Made by a program: the position numbers and the translations under genes. Shown here one piece after another: positions 44,102 through 55,884 of a stretch of DNA of 64,000 nt (within the stretch, counting starts at the first letter, position 1; every line of letters starts with the position of its first letter). The stretch is taken from assembly GCA_038030265.1 (NCBI GenBank), contig CM075943.1:44206001-44270000 (forward strand), given 5' to 3'. Under the pieces are notes generated by a model. It searched no databases. It worked only from the letters and a program-made list of their open reading frames with translations, and was not told where the DNA came from. The DNA comes from Corythucha ciliata (lineage: Eukaryota; Arthropoda; Insecta; Hemiptera; Tingidae).

Positions 44102-47100
44102 CTATGTGCAAGACTGCTGCTCATATTTCAGACACATGCCGATATTATCGTCCGGATTCTCTTCGGATGGATTCGATCCAAACTGTACTCGAATGTTGAA
44201 CGGTTTAACGCTACCTGTACGCGTAGTTTCCAATGAAAATTAAATAAGTAAAAACAGAATAATTTGATTATGTCGCTAACTCACTTTCAATGCGGCAGGG
44301 ACCGTTCTTCCCAGAGCAGAACGTATTGCCGCAGTGAAGTAAATCACACAGTCCTGGACTTCCTACCGGCTGAAAATGAACAAAAGGAAGCGTTAAATCG
44401 TCGAATCTGCGCTTGGTTCCACTCATGGTGGAGGGAAGGGGGCTATTATTACCGCTATAAAATCCTCAGTGTCACAAGGCATAACGACCCTATCGCCGCA
44501 GGTTGACTGCACCACCGACGGTGACCCCTGGCCAGTGGGCGTACCTTGAGCACCGATAACTGGTCCTTCACCCGACCCTAGATCATCTGATGATGACACG
44601 GTCATTAAATTATCGGTGGAATTTCGTGGCTAAGAAGTGGGCTACGTACCGGGAATAATAGGAGGTCCGATCTTGAACGAATTAGCATCACAGGGCTCAT
44701 ACACAATAGAGCACATTCCTTTTTTTATTAAGAAAAAAAAAATCATAATGCGAAAATTGCCTTTGAATTTTCCTTATTTGCTCACTTTCTTCCTGACGAA
44801 TACAGATGTTGTAGTCCTGACTCGCTAAATGGCGTCCATTAATGGCGTAGTTCATCGTTTGAATTGTGCCTAGTGAAATCCAGAATTTTAATATTACCCC
44901 TTGGGAAGTGCCGTCATTTAATTTATAATTAATTCCTCGATCTTTGGAATATTTTTAATTTCTCGAAAGATTACCTTTTGTACCGTGAAAATACTGGCTA
45001 CAGCCAGCGGGAGCTCGGCGGTTGAACTCAATCTGCATTATCTTCCGGAATAAACAAAAATTAATTATTGTTAATTGAACAAAAAAATATGTGTGAGTTC
45101 ACCTTTATTTCCCAAATTCTAGGGAAGAAACTCTGAGTCAGGTTCAACGTGATTTCAACGGGTTCTTTGGTGTTCTCTACGTCGAAGTACACTGCAACAA
45201 AAAAACAAAAAACACAGTGAGCGATAAACACGAAAATAACAAAATTATAATATTCGCGCGTTTATCGTGAGATTCCTACGGTGCTGGCCGCTGTTTTGTC
45301 CGCATATGCTCACGTCCCTGGAACTTCCACCAGTCACTTTGAACGTATCGGAGTCGCAGATACCCGTTTTTCGGTTGGGTTGCCCCTGTAAAAATAAAAA
45401 ACAAATAAGAAAGGCATTGAAGAAGGTTTGAACAACGAACCATGTTAAAATGAATGAAATCGAGACGGATTTGTGTCACGTCCGACGCCATTTTCTTGAT
45501 TTTGAGTTTGCAGAGTCGCGACTCAGTTGATAAACTGGGAAAGCCGGGGCTGACGAAGTACGTGATATTGCTTTCGATGGTGGCTCCGCAGCTGACTGTA
45601 ACTGAAGAGTAAAATAAACGCTCAGTAGAGTAAAATAATAAATTTTTAATTATTTTGTACAGCCTCGAATGACTACAGATGCGACCTTAATCTTACAATA
45701 GGTACTATAGTCCTAAGAACTGATGGTTCGAACCGAAAGCAAATTTATCTCAGAACCAACCCAACAACGGACCCTAGGACTCGAAATTTATTTTGCGTAT
45801 TGTAATTCGCTGACAAAATAAGGAAAAAGCGCTAACTCGCATGGCTAAATGTGATAAATTCGCATATTCGTAGTCAAAATTAAGAAGTGCTAGGTAATTG
45901 ATTAATTATTTGAGTATAACATTCTTTTATTTAATTTAAATATGCCGACTAGTTTCGGCATTTACCCCGAAACTAGTCGGCATATTTAAATTAAATAAAA
46001 GAATGTTATACTCAAATAATTAATCAATTACCTAAATAATTTAACATTCACGATATAATCAAAATTTTTTTAAGAAGTGCTAATTCACGGCTAACAATAA
46101 GAAAAAGTGCTTTAAAGCTTGAAATGAGAGAACGCCAATGAGATTGAGAGGAAGCGCTAATTCGTGGCTAAAAATGAGAAATGTGATAATTCATTGCTAC
46201 ATTATGTGAATACACCGCAGGTAGCACAGAGAAAAAGCGGTAATTCACTGCTTAAATTGAGAAAATCGCTGATTCGTAGTGCTAACTCGTGGCTAAATGT
46301 GACATAATATGAACAAATCTCTAATGCGCGGCGAAATTTGAAGAAAAGCGATAATTTGCGCGGCATCCTAATTTACTGACACAGCCAAAAATCAACCTGG
46401 CACACTAAAATCGAGAAAAATCTCTAACTTGCTGCTAAAATGGGAAAAAAGCGCTAACACGCATGAATAAATTTGAAAAAAATCGCACATTCATGGCCAA
46501 AATGAAGAACAAGTGCTAATTTACGGTTAAAAATGAGAACAATATAAGGATTCATTTCAAGCACGCCAATTCGTGATTTTTGGAGGCAGCTTCATCACTG
46601 GAATCGAGTAGAGGCGCTAATTCGGGGCTAAAATTTAGAAAAGTACTAATTCATTGCTACATTATGAAAACAATATCGTCAATTCGCTAAAGTAATTTAG
46701 ATGAAAAGCGCTAATTCGCTGCTAAAATGGAGAAAAAGGGCCAGCTCCATGGCATGGCTGGACATACATTTCGGAAAAGCTCTAATCCGCGGCTAAATTG
46801 AGACAAAATTGAGAAAATTCGCGGTTTCAACGGCCACTTCGTTGCTGAGAGAGTGCTAAAGGCATGGCTCAAGCAGAAGAAATTGCTAATTCGTGGCAAA
46901 AATCGAGAAAAATTCATATTGTCGAGTGAAATTTTTGAAAAGCGCTAATTGAGAAGAAGTGCTCATTCACAGATAAAGTTAAGAAAACGCTAATCACGGA
47001 TAAAAATGAGAAAAATAGCTGGTTCGCGTCTAAAATTGAGAAAAAACGACAATTCTTGGCTAAAAGAGATATATCGCTAGTTTACTGCAGGGGGGGGGGT

Positions 47101-48775
47101 GGCGTAGCGAGCCTTTGATCTAGCGGTGGACAGATTGACCTGAGAACAAGTCAGATGCATCCCAATGACTATTGCAGGCTTATATTAGGGGATGAGTCCC
47201 CAGAAATAGAACTGGGTCGCTCATCGAATATATTACGAGGTAAATCGACGCCTGTATGATGTTCGATATTCATACGACGCGTTCTTTGAGCGACGTGAAC
47301 GTCTCTTCTTTTCCTGTATGAACCCTTGAGTAACCTACACCTACATAAAAAAAAAAAGTTAGCCCTGATGTCCGGAACTCGTGTATGGCGTAGCCTACAA
47401 ATCCTACAGCCTACAAGTGGGGCAGCGTAGTTGTAGAGTACGTATGTACAATGCAGAAAATGCCAGGATGCGCCGTACATTGGTCAAGTCGGAAGAGCTC
47501 TCCACCAGCGCCTGTGATAGCAATTAACCAGACCGCAGTCGGGCTTTAAAGCAGCATGTAGACGAGTGCACCGGCCCTGGTGCACCCGAGCATCACGCTA
47601 CACTCCTCCTTTACGAGCCGAAAGGCAAAAAAATGAACTCTCTGGAGGCTATCGAAATTTACCAGGAGTTTAAAATGATGGGTCCGAGCGTTTTGAATGA
47701 AATAATGGAAATGGCTTGCTCTCCTGCTACTCCCTTTGAATGTTCAGTGGAAAAGAAAAACTGACCCTGAGGATGACTGCAATTGCGGTTGAAAACCGGT
47801 TTGGCTAATTTGTTCAATAAAACATAGTGAACGAGACAAAAATCTCTCAATTACGGCCTAATCATACGTAACGTTCACAACGTCGCTCCCGCACACCTCC
47901 ACCGCAGTCGCATAGCACAGAACTTATGAACGGGCAACGGGGTCTAACTTTCAATGTTGCCCTGGCCCGAACTCATGGGAATCACAAATTTCAATCATCC
48001 CTTCCCTTCCTTCCCGCAATAGACCCCCACTTCTTTAGAACTTCAATTCATCAATCCCTCCATTGTTGCGTACATTTTTGTCCACACGCGTAAAAACGGT
48101 GCCCGATGTTGTTGAAGCCGCGCGAGTCATTTATACTGGCAAGCGTTTTAGGAACCGTTATAATATCGTGCGAGCTCTCGCAAAGGATGGCTTTCTTCTT
48201 TGATCCCCTCCCCCATCTCACCAACCGAACAAATTAAAAACTAAGTGTGTTTAGTGTAGTTGTGCCGGGGACGTGAGTGGTGGGACGGGGAGATTCTAGC
48301 ACGCTCCGTAAAGACTTTTTTTTTTTAAATCGATAAACTAATTTGAACCAGGATCTTCAAAATTTGATTTAAAAAGTGATGAAATACTCACATATGCAGC
48401 ACACTCCGAAACCAAGCGCACATTTTCCGTCGGCTTCACCATTTTGCTGGCGACACTCGTACGGATTTAGGCAGACACCTTAATTTAAAATAAATTTAAT
48501 AATTTTGTTTATCTTTTTTTTTTTGTAATAGGAAGGAAATACCTACCAGTCCGACGGCCGTCTTTAGCAGGACAGTCGTCACTCACGGGAATCGGGAAAA
48601 AATTTAAAACTGAACAAAGTAGCAAGGAGATTATTCGTAATACAACCAATTGTTGTCTATACGTACCTCGAGCAGTTCTTGAAATTAGAGCCGACGGTGA
48701 CGGCCACGCGAGTGCCAGCGATGACACGAGGCCCAGAAGAAGTAACGAGACAAACTCCGAATTGGAAGACGACAT
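44102..48775 (-). CDS. Secreted CUB-domain protein, 12 exons
   Basis: Probable extracellular protein of 385 residues; no enzymatic motif. Exons (minus strand): 48775-48667, 48609-48547, 48478-48392, 45601-45441, 45385-45280, 45191-45103, 45032-44975, 44869-44786, 44718-44650, 44586-44453, 44369-44285, 44214-44102. All introns are GT-AG and all phases agree, ending in TAG. Residues 1-23 form a signal peptide (LLLLGLVSSLALA core). About 58-84 is a Cys-rich module (GVCLNPYECRQQNG, ALGFGVCC). A first CUB-like domain follows (FTVSCGATIESNITYFVSPG, VTQIRLDFIHF, TGICDSDTF, ICGQNSGQHLYFDV), then a second region (APAGCSQYFHG, YNICIRQEE, MCSIVYEPCD, RVVMPCDTEDF, LHCGNTFCSG, SVKPFNIRVQ, NIGMCLKYEQQSC). 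The order matches arthropod CUB proteins known to me from pattern memory. Least certain: the exon 9 acceptor, which follows an A-run. Confidence 0.85.
45780..47090 (+). repeat. Degenerate ~30-bp repeat array, intron 3 of CUB gene
   Basis: Diverged units of the type gctaattcacggctaaaaatgagaaaaa fill most of the third intron, interrupted by the snap-back insertion at 45893-46069. Same repeat as in the left arm. Confidence 0.78.
45893..46069. mobile_element. Snap-back retroposon, perfect 67-bp arms
   Basis: Arms 45892-45958 and 45967-46033 are exact inverse copies with an 8-nt spacer, followed by a 36-nt tail ending in T-rich sequence. The whole is flanked by the 13-bp duplication TTAAGAAGTGCTA (45880-45892 and 46070-46082). 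It contains the palindromic gccgactagtttcggc. Non-coding; it fits a foldback product of reverse transcription. Confidence 0.8.
47340..47870 (+). pseudogene. Penelope-like element 3' fragment with GIY-YIG motif
   Basis: VQCRKCQDAPYIGQVGRALH at about 47446-47505 fits the zinc-binding CxxC plus YIGQ start of the GIY-YIG endonuclease of Penelope-like elements. It is followed by stops and then by a segment ending TAIAVENRFG/KPVWLICSIKHSERD in different frames, which I associate with the end of such elements. It is not alignable with the Penelope insertion of the left arm. Confidence 0.55.
47880..48350. other. Intron 3 homology block (right arm)
   Basis: Reverse complement of the left-arm block 30299-30630; no coding content. 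Confidence 0.5.
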
Positions 48776-48829
48776 GAAGACGCAAGCTTATGAGGGGGTG
48801 ACAATTATTTGGTCCACCTACCCCCACCC

Positions 48830-48834
48830 ACTGA
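48830..48834 (-). promoter_or_regulatory. Possible initiator (TCAGT) of the CUB gene
   Basis: TCAGT on the minus strand 55 nt upstream of the ATG matches the arthropod initiator core. No convincing TATA box is seen. A five-base match is weak evidence. Confidence 0.25.
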
Positions 48835-48859
48835 ACCAACGCGAGCACCGAGAATGAAT

Positions 48860-49555
48860 AAAAAAAAAAAAAGGAGAAAATTCAACAATAAAACGCCGAA
48901 ACAACCACTCCACTAAAGCGCGCAGCGTCCCGGAAACTCCTCTTGAGCTCGTTCTTTTTACCTCTCCTCCTTTTTAGCAAAAGGAGACACGCCGAAGCAC
49001 TTTCGTCCCCGGTGCGTTGCCCTAGATTCCGAAGAGGACCGATGACGCGTTCTCAGATTGTAAATATAGCGGAAACTTCGACCCCCCCCCCCAATCATTA
49101 ACATTAATTTATTGTAGATCAACGCTAATAGTTCTGAAATGTTTCCTTTGCGTTAACTTAAACTTACCACGCACCTAAAAAGCTACAGTGGACCGCAAAT
49201 GCATACAATTTCACTCGGTCGTAAAAAAAAAAATCAAGTGAATTGGGCTTTGCTTCCGTTTAAAAGTCGGTTAGCAGGGCAATCTGTCCCTCACCTCACT
49301 CCCGCTCATCACAATAGTCAACATTCAACGACTGTTATTCAAATGATTGTTCTGCGAAACCCTGCTATTCTAAAGAACTTGTTTCTCACTTTCTTTCCAA
49401 CTCCCCCCCCCCCCTATTCGTCTATCGGACGAAGAAGCAGCTACCGCGTCGGAGGCGAGAAGTATGGACGGGGCGCCATGATAGAAGAGAAACACCGACG
49501 CTTGAATGGAGTAAAAAAAAATACAATTTTAATGTGAAACAAAAAAAGCAAATCT
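48860..49555. other. 5' flank of the CUB gene, nothing further recognised
   Basis: Contains C-runs near 49081 and 49405 and short open frames only. This segment has no counterpart in the left arm. Confidence 0.4.
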
Positions 49556-49800
49556 GGGGGCCTATTCTCTAACAACAAGTAATATTTTTCCGCCAGCCAT
49601 TTATGTCTATTTCGTTCATTTGTTTGAAGAAAAGTAATGAAATAAACATAATGGCTTCGAACAAGCTATTGCTTCGGAGTTAGAGAATAGGGGGCAATAG
49701 CTTTTTCGAAGTCATATGTTTATTTCATTAATTTTCTTCAAACAAATGAATGAAATAGACACATGGCTAGCGAAAAAAATATTGCTTGTATTGTATTGAG
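49556..49800. mobile_element. Hairpin MITE, family C, copy 4
   Basis: Ends gggggcctattctctaacaa with inner inverse ggagttagagaataggggg. It pairs with 28393-28690 of the left arm, so the insertion predates the duplication or marks its rearrangement. Confidence 0.7.
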
Positions 49801-50590
49801 GAGCGCCCAAAAGTTTCAAGGGGGGATGCTGTCCGATAGTTCTTGATTGGTGATTGGTGTGTGCACTATAGGTGGTCACCGGGAGCGGGAGTAATCCAGG
49901 ACATGTAGCACACAATAAGGCTAGGAATTTTACCTGTGGGGGGGGGGGGGTGTATTTCTCCACCCTGGTATCGAGGAGAAAAGCTTTATATTACCGCCCC
50001 CAAGAATGTGGGGGGCAATATATTTCATTCAGTTCGTTCATCGTTCACATACTGTTACATTCATGCACCAGGCGACGTTTCGAAGGCTCCTTCCCGTGAC
50101 AAAACCAATCAATGCCTTAGAGGGGGCACAGCCATGAATTTCAAGTTTCGTGGGGTACAACGTTACATACATATTAGAAAATTAATTTGAATATCATAGA
50201 CAACGATATTGAAAGTTTCGGTGAATAATAAGTCGCGAAATTGTGAGTTTCGAGTTTCAAGCTTAGCCCTAAAAAGCCACAAAATTGAATATTTCGGAGG
50301 ATAATTAGACGCGAAATTGCATTTACTCGGGAGCATTAGCCGCAAATTTCCAGTTTTGAATATGCACCGGCAGTGAAATTGCGAGTTCGGGTCGATAAAC
50401 ATCCTCAAAATTGTAAGTTACTGAAGAAATTTGCTACAAAATTGTAGTTGGAAGGGGGAGGTGACAACAAATTGCCACTAAATTAAAGTTTTAGGGTTGC
50501 ATTGCAAGTGCAAAATTATGCGTTTAGCTCTTTCTTACCCCAAATTTCACGAATCTGGATCTTTTCAGGAACCATTAATTTCGCGTGGTT

Positions 50591-50837
50591 ACCTCCATAA
50601 AGTACTTAACTTTTCGAGGTTTGCTCCCTCCGTCCCAGCAGACACGTTCAGTAGCGTTCCGATGTAGTGGCGAGTATTGGGTGGACCGCCCGCCGCGCCG
50701 CCCCCGAATAGCTTGAAGATTGAAAAATTAAGATTTTTAGGCATTATGTTCATGGATGAAGGTACGTGGAAACAGTTCTTGGTATTTGGATTTGGCTTCT
50801 TTCGACGATATTCGACAAATTTGACTCTCGAGACTCA
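50591..50837. other. No recognisable feature
   Basis: Sequence just outside the right arm; no motif seen. Confidence 0.3.
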
Positions 50838-51416
50838 GGCCCGTATTTATGAACGTTATACTTGAAGCTTCCTCGAGTCAAGGAACCATTGAAAACAGTT
50901 TTGATCACAATAAAATCATCTGTTCTAAAGAATATCAAGCAAGGTGACTAAATTTTCTATAGGTGCCGCAGATCACTGTCCTTCACCTACGTCACGAGCA
51001 GTCCCAACTGCCATTGCGCTGGACCCAGTACATTATTAATTGTTATTGGGTTGTGATTTTTGAGAATTCATAAACTTCAATTTCAAAATTAACTTGTTCT
51101 GCTGCTCTAAGGTGAGCAATCGGGAGCAAAGGACTGCTGGAGACGTCAGTCTCCACCCCTCCTGTCCGATGGGCAGAGGGAAATCTGCGGCACCTATAGT
51201 AAAGTTTAGTCACCTTGATATCAAGGGTTCCTTAACGTCAAGGAACGTTTATAAATACGGGCATAAGGCCGTATGCCAAGTTGTTCCTCGAATATTCCTC
51301 AACCTCAAAGCTCCCTTACAAACTGAAAAAACTATAAAATAACATGTGATTCTACAGTTTGTGAGGAAGGTTGGAGTCGAGGAAATTTCGAGGAGCGACT
51401 CAGCATACGGGCCTAA
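50838..51416. mobile_element. Possible TIR element
   Basis: aggcccgtatttatgaacgt at 50838 is mirrored by aacgtttataaatacgggc ending 51264 and again, shorter, by atacgggcct ending 51416. Inside, gtgactaaattttctataggtgccgcag (about 50946) is mirrored by ctgcggcacctatag at about 51187. The target duplication is not resolved. Confidence 0.5.
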
Positions 51417-52910
51417 TTGTTAGTTAAGGCCAAGGTATAACAACCATTTAACAAGATTTACGCGTGAAAAGCCCGATGTATATGTGTGTACAATGTATTG
51501 TGTTCACACTATGCACAATAGGTAGAAATTAAGAGTAATTAAATGCACACTTAACCCATAATCACTGAAATACAATGTTTTTCTTTCGTTTTTGAACGTT
51601 AGTCAGGAAAACTACACTATAAATTCTTATTAACAATCGCAATAATTATTTCATGGCCGATATTCACCATATCCTATAACTAAATTAAATGAAAGGGACA
51701 GACCATTGTTAAGCGTGGTATTCGTCGTTATCGAACTTCTATATCCACGAATACGACTATTGATCATGAATTTCATGATTCGTGTAATTATTGATTATGA
51801 ATTTTGTAAACAATGGGCTCCTTGTAAAACTATAACACGATTAATTGCCATTAATCGTTCCCTGTCATTTTACATGAGTTGAAACCTATCAAGTGCTGAC
51901 CAATTTTTTGTGCTTTACAACGGGGTCATTTTTATCAGAATTCATATGGGTCACTATTGGCAACTAATCACGATAAATTTAACCGTGATCAATTTTATCT
52001 GTAGAAATGGGTCTAAGAATATCACTCGGCTCATGCTGTATTTGGTTTGAGGTAGTATTGTTAGGTATATCAAATTCAGGCATGAGAAAACATTCGAGTT
52101 GTGACTTCTACACTCATGAACAGCACGAGCCCAGTCATTTATTTCTATTCTTACTATAATAAGCACAACTATCAAGCATAACTATCGATAAGCAACAAAG
52201 TTAAACATTCCAAAAAATACACGCCTTAATTTGTGGCATTATTGTGAAAATTCAAATTATCTAAAGCTAAAAAAAGTAAAATTGCAACGAAGAATGTGAA
52301 CGTCGATAGTACAATATTCTGCATTGGAGTGGTTCATTTCCACCTGCCCACTCAGAATTGAATATGTTTCTGAAAAAGACGGGTGTTAATGAATTGCCCC
52401 GTTGCTTTTGGTGCTGTTGGTTCCAAGACATGAAAATGGTAAATGCTCATGTAATATACACTATGAGTGAAAATTCAAATTATCTATAGTTAAAAAAGAG
52501 TAAAATTGCAACGAAGAATGTGAACGACGATGGTGCGAGCTGCTTACATTTAACTCCAATTTCAGAATGGACACGCTTTGCTCGCTTCAAAATAGCCTTC
52601 TTTTTTTAAATTTCATCGCATTTTGAAAGAGGTTAAAGGTAAAGCGTAGGAATTCTAAAACGGGCATTTAAATGGAAATGTTGTGCTGGTGGCTGAATCC
52701 GGCGCTGTAAGTGCACCGCGTCTATGACAAATTCTACAATCTAAAAGTACAAGTATAAAGCGTTTTTTTTTTTTTTTTTTTTCATAGACCAAATGAATTC
52801 AAGAGAAAAGCTTCATTTGCCAATGTCTTCTTAAACCTTTTTTTGCCAAGTATTAAATAAAGAGCGAGGATGAGTGGGGTATACGTTGTGTAAGAGTTAG
52901 GATCGTTTTT

Positions 52911-53385
52911 CCTTTACAATATCCGGCCCTCGAATTCACAGTTGGGGCCTATTTGGTGAGGTGAGGAGGGGAGTAGTCCCATAATTGTCCGTTGAAAAGG
53001 GTCTTCTAAACTCAATTAATTCCCTGATTGCCGAATATATGAATGAAATGGGACGTGTGCCATGCACTGACCCGATAGGTGCAATATGAGTTCCGGGAGG
53101 GGATTCCTCCTGGGTGGATTCGCTCTTTGCGTGGACTCCCGGGATAGCTCAGTTGGTTAGAGAACCTTTCGGGAAACTAGGAGGTCGTGGGTTCGAATCC
53201 CACCTGGGAAGAAATTTTTTCTCGGAACTCAAAACAAGTAAAGAATATTAAGTAGTTAATTTAAAGATTAATTTCTTTATTTTCAGCCTCCCAACACCAT
53301 CGAATTCACTGTTGTGACCAGGGTGGTGCGGTGAAGAGGGAAGTAATCCCATAATTGTCCGTAGAAAAGGGTCTTCTAAACTCGA
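52911..53385 (+). mobile_element. tRNA-related repeat, family D, copy 3 (full)
   Basis: 475 bp flanked by ttaggatcgttttt (52897-52910) and ttaggatcattttt (53386-53399), a 14-bp duplication with one difference. A block (cgaattcacagttg ... gtcttctaaactcaatta) occurs at the left, then a tRNA-like head, then a second version of the block at the right, so the copy looks dimeric. Confidence 0.7.
53137..53209 (+). other. tRNA-like SINE head
   Basis: A box TAGCTCAGTTGG and B box GGTTCGAATCC at tRNA spacing, with a perfect T-stem (GTGGG/CCCAC). The anticodon arm does not fold properly and the acceptor stem is out of register, so this is a pol III promoter head rather than a working tRNA. Confidence 0.7.
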
Positions 53386-53480
53386 TTAGGATCATTTTTA
53401 TTCGTTAACACCTTAACCCTGGGAAACGCGCAATCAAAAAGTTACGTCAGCGCGCGCGAGGACCTGTGAGGTCTAATAAT

Positions 53481-54600
53481 AAAAAAACTTATTCATTTGC
53501 CAAAAGACCAAGTGATAACTAACGAGAAGTTGTGAAATATCAATTAACTTCTCAAAGCAAAGAGTTTTGTTTGAAAAAATATCGTACAAACAAAAATTAT
53601 CCGTCAATTTAAAATTGTAGATTATGCAAAAACTGGTACCGAGATGAACATTGAGCCTGTAATTTAAGGCATCGGGGGTCAAAAAATTGAACATCGCTGA
53701 ATGTTTGCGATGCTGTCCAGAGATGGATTTCATTAGTGGTAAAAAAAAAGTTATAGCAAATATGATACAAAAGACCCCCGTTTGGGGTGCTCGGAAAACC
53801 TCGAAATGTTCAGGCCTCTTTCTGTTTTTGGATTATATCTCCAAATTATGGTGGCTTGCACGTTTGAAGTGGTCACATTCAACGTGCACAACAACGTGAC
53901 AGAATTACCTGGAGAAGGCGCACCCGACCCAGCAGGTCTTTTTGGCTTTGATAATTAGAGGTAAAGTTGTATAGATACCAAGTTGCTTCGCTTGTGATAA
54001 CGCGCGGTTCTCAAGGTCGAAGGGAAAATCGCTCCCGTCAGAGAGGTCTGGCTCCGCTAGCACGTCTATTTTGCAATAGCAGTAAATGAGTTCAAGTTTG
54101 TTATTTTATTTTTTTCTTGTTCCAATGGTTAATTAAACACCTAATTTGAGAATTAAAATGAATTGAACGCACATTTAGGAGCTTAGGAAGACTGAGTCAG
54201 TAATATTGGCGTTTATATTGCAGCACAGAACACGGCTATCTAAAATTGCTAGCATTATTTTTCAATTCTAAAATGTTATGAACATTACTTCCGAATCAAA
54301 ATGTTGATAGTTTCATATTACATATGACTCATCATTCGTGGGAAGAAAAGAAACACGGTTTTCATCCTGTGGGGCTCGTAGTCCAGCATAAATGCATTTA
54401 TGTTCGAGCTCGAAAACGTAAGCCCACTACTTCTGCTTAAGTTATTGAAATTCGGGCAATTAAGGGGCCGAAATAGAAACTTTACTTAGGTAGAAACATT
54501 TAAATCTCATTTATGAAATCTAGGTATTAATAGACATTGGGGAACTTGCACATTTTTCAAATGTTAGTGTTGCTTAAAGAGGGCTATTCCACAAGTCTAT
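53481..54600. other. No recognisable feature
   Basis: AT-rich sequence. The longest frames (under 90 codons) show no motif. Confidence 0.35.
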
Positions 54601-54614
54601 TGCTCACATTAATA

Positions 54615-54715
54615 ATAATAATTAGAGAGCGCCGGGTTTCGAACCCGGCAGGCGCCAAAGCCTCCTTTGGGCTCATACGCCGTACCCTGATCCAACTGTG
54701 CACTTCACACCCGTA
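54615..54715 (-). mobile_element. Second tRNA-like SINE, (ATT)n tail
   Basis: On the minus strand an A-box-like TGCACAGTTGGATC is followed at tRNA spacing by a perfect B box GGTTCGAAACC within the stem GCCGGG/CCCGGC, and then by attattattatt. Unlike family D in sequence. It could also be a decayed tRNA pseudogene. Confidence 0.45.
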
Positions 54716-54831
54716 CTACGCGGGCGTTTCGGTCGGTGCGCGGTTTGTTGAACGCACAGCGCCGGGAACGCCCACACGAAGCCGAGTGTACCGTGTCACA
54801 GTTCGCCCCTGCCTTGTATGCTCACATTAAG

Positions 54832-54877
54832 CATCCTTGACTGATTTCACATTAAACTATGAAATCAGTCAAGGATG
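54832..54877. repeat. Perfect 18-bp hairpin
   Basis: catccttgactgatttca and its exact inverse, with a 10-nt loop. It could be a terminator-like or foldback structure; function unknown. Confidence 0.85.
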
Positions 54878-55087
54878 GTTTTTAGGGAATTATTAAAAAT
54901 TTTGAGTGGGGGTTCGATTACGTAAAAACTTACTTATTGAAATGGATGATGCGGGGAAGAGGGGGTTAGACGAGTTTAATGGGGGGGGACATTTTTCATG
55001 TTATTTGTAAACAAACAATTTTAGAGTTCCCTTAAATGCTTCACAAGTAAGTATTTACGTCATTTCCCCTCGCACCATCCATCCTCT

Positions 55088-55180
55088 TGTGAGGGTTACA
55101 TCCGTGGGATGACCCACACAATCGAATAAACGTTCGAGCAAAAAGTTTTGACGAATCAGTGATCTGAAAGAAGAGGATAG
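55088..55180 (-). repeat. Repeat family G, copy 2
   Basis: Matches 30935-31030; the shared minus-strand translation is LLERLFDCVGHPTDVTLT. Confidence 0.5.
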
Positions 55181-55199
55181 AGTATTATAAATATATTTG

Positions 55200-55880
55200 A
55201 AGAAATTACAGTCGGGTGGACTTATCTGGAGGGGCGGTCGGGGGATGCACTGGTGGGGGGCGGAGTTTTCGGTTGGAGGTCCTTTTTTCTGGGATTGTTT
55301 GAGTGGACGATCGAGCACTGGAACGAATAAGAGGGTGTATGGGGTTGCGCTATATCAATAAAACTAAATAGTGACATGCCTTGGAAAAATTGATGGGCGA
55401 ACATTTTCTTGTTTCCTCTTTATCCTTCCGAGAATGGGGGGAGGGGGAGTTTTGTTTATAATTCCGCGCAACACACCTGCAATATGAAACAAAATAAAAA
55501 CATAACATAATGTACCTAACTGTTTAGAGTATTTTCTTTTCAGCTAGTTTAAGCAGCCTCATGTAAATAAATGATTCCTTTTTTGCTTTTCAGCTAAAGT
55601 AAGGTGAAATATTGTAACAACCTAGTTATTTGACATGAACTAAATTTAAATAAATTAGACTTACCGCGGTTTGGGAATCAAAATAACAACACGATAAGAA
55701 TAATCACAGTAAAAGGGGGGAGTAGCATGAAAGGCGCGAGATGTAACTAGTATGTGAAGAATAATTGTAAATGTCAGAACTACCCAGATAGCAAGCAATA
55801 TCCTAGGAATGTTCCCACATTCTTCGATTTCGAATGTGAACAATCTGAACAACATGAGATTATTCTTGTATTATATAAGT
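55200..55880. other. No recognisable feature
   Basis: No motif or repeat recognised. Confidence 0.3.
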
Positions 55881-55884
55881 TTTC

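Larger units (their letters stand above)
43998..50590 (-). repeat. Right arm of large inverted duplication
   Basis: Reverse complement of the left arm in matching order; see the left arm for correspondences. It contains the intact CUB gene, including exon 1 and the 5' flank that the left arm lacks. Confidence 0.88.
51420..53480 (-). repeat. Repeat family A, copy 5 (reverse)
   Basis: Reverse-oriented copy in full family order from aacaagatttacgcgtgaaa to agttacgtcagcgcgc. It includes both internal direct repeats and the 5' region seen in copy 1. Interrupted by a family D insertion at 52911-53385. Confidence 0.8.

Noticed and set aside
53137..53209. A functional tRNA gene
   Set aside because: A and B boxes and the T-arm are good, but the anticodon arm does not pair and the acceptor stem is out of register. 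It sits in a repeated element with a target duplication, so it is a SINE head.
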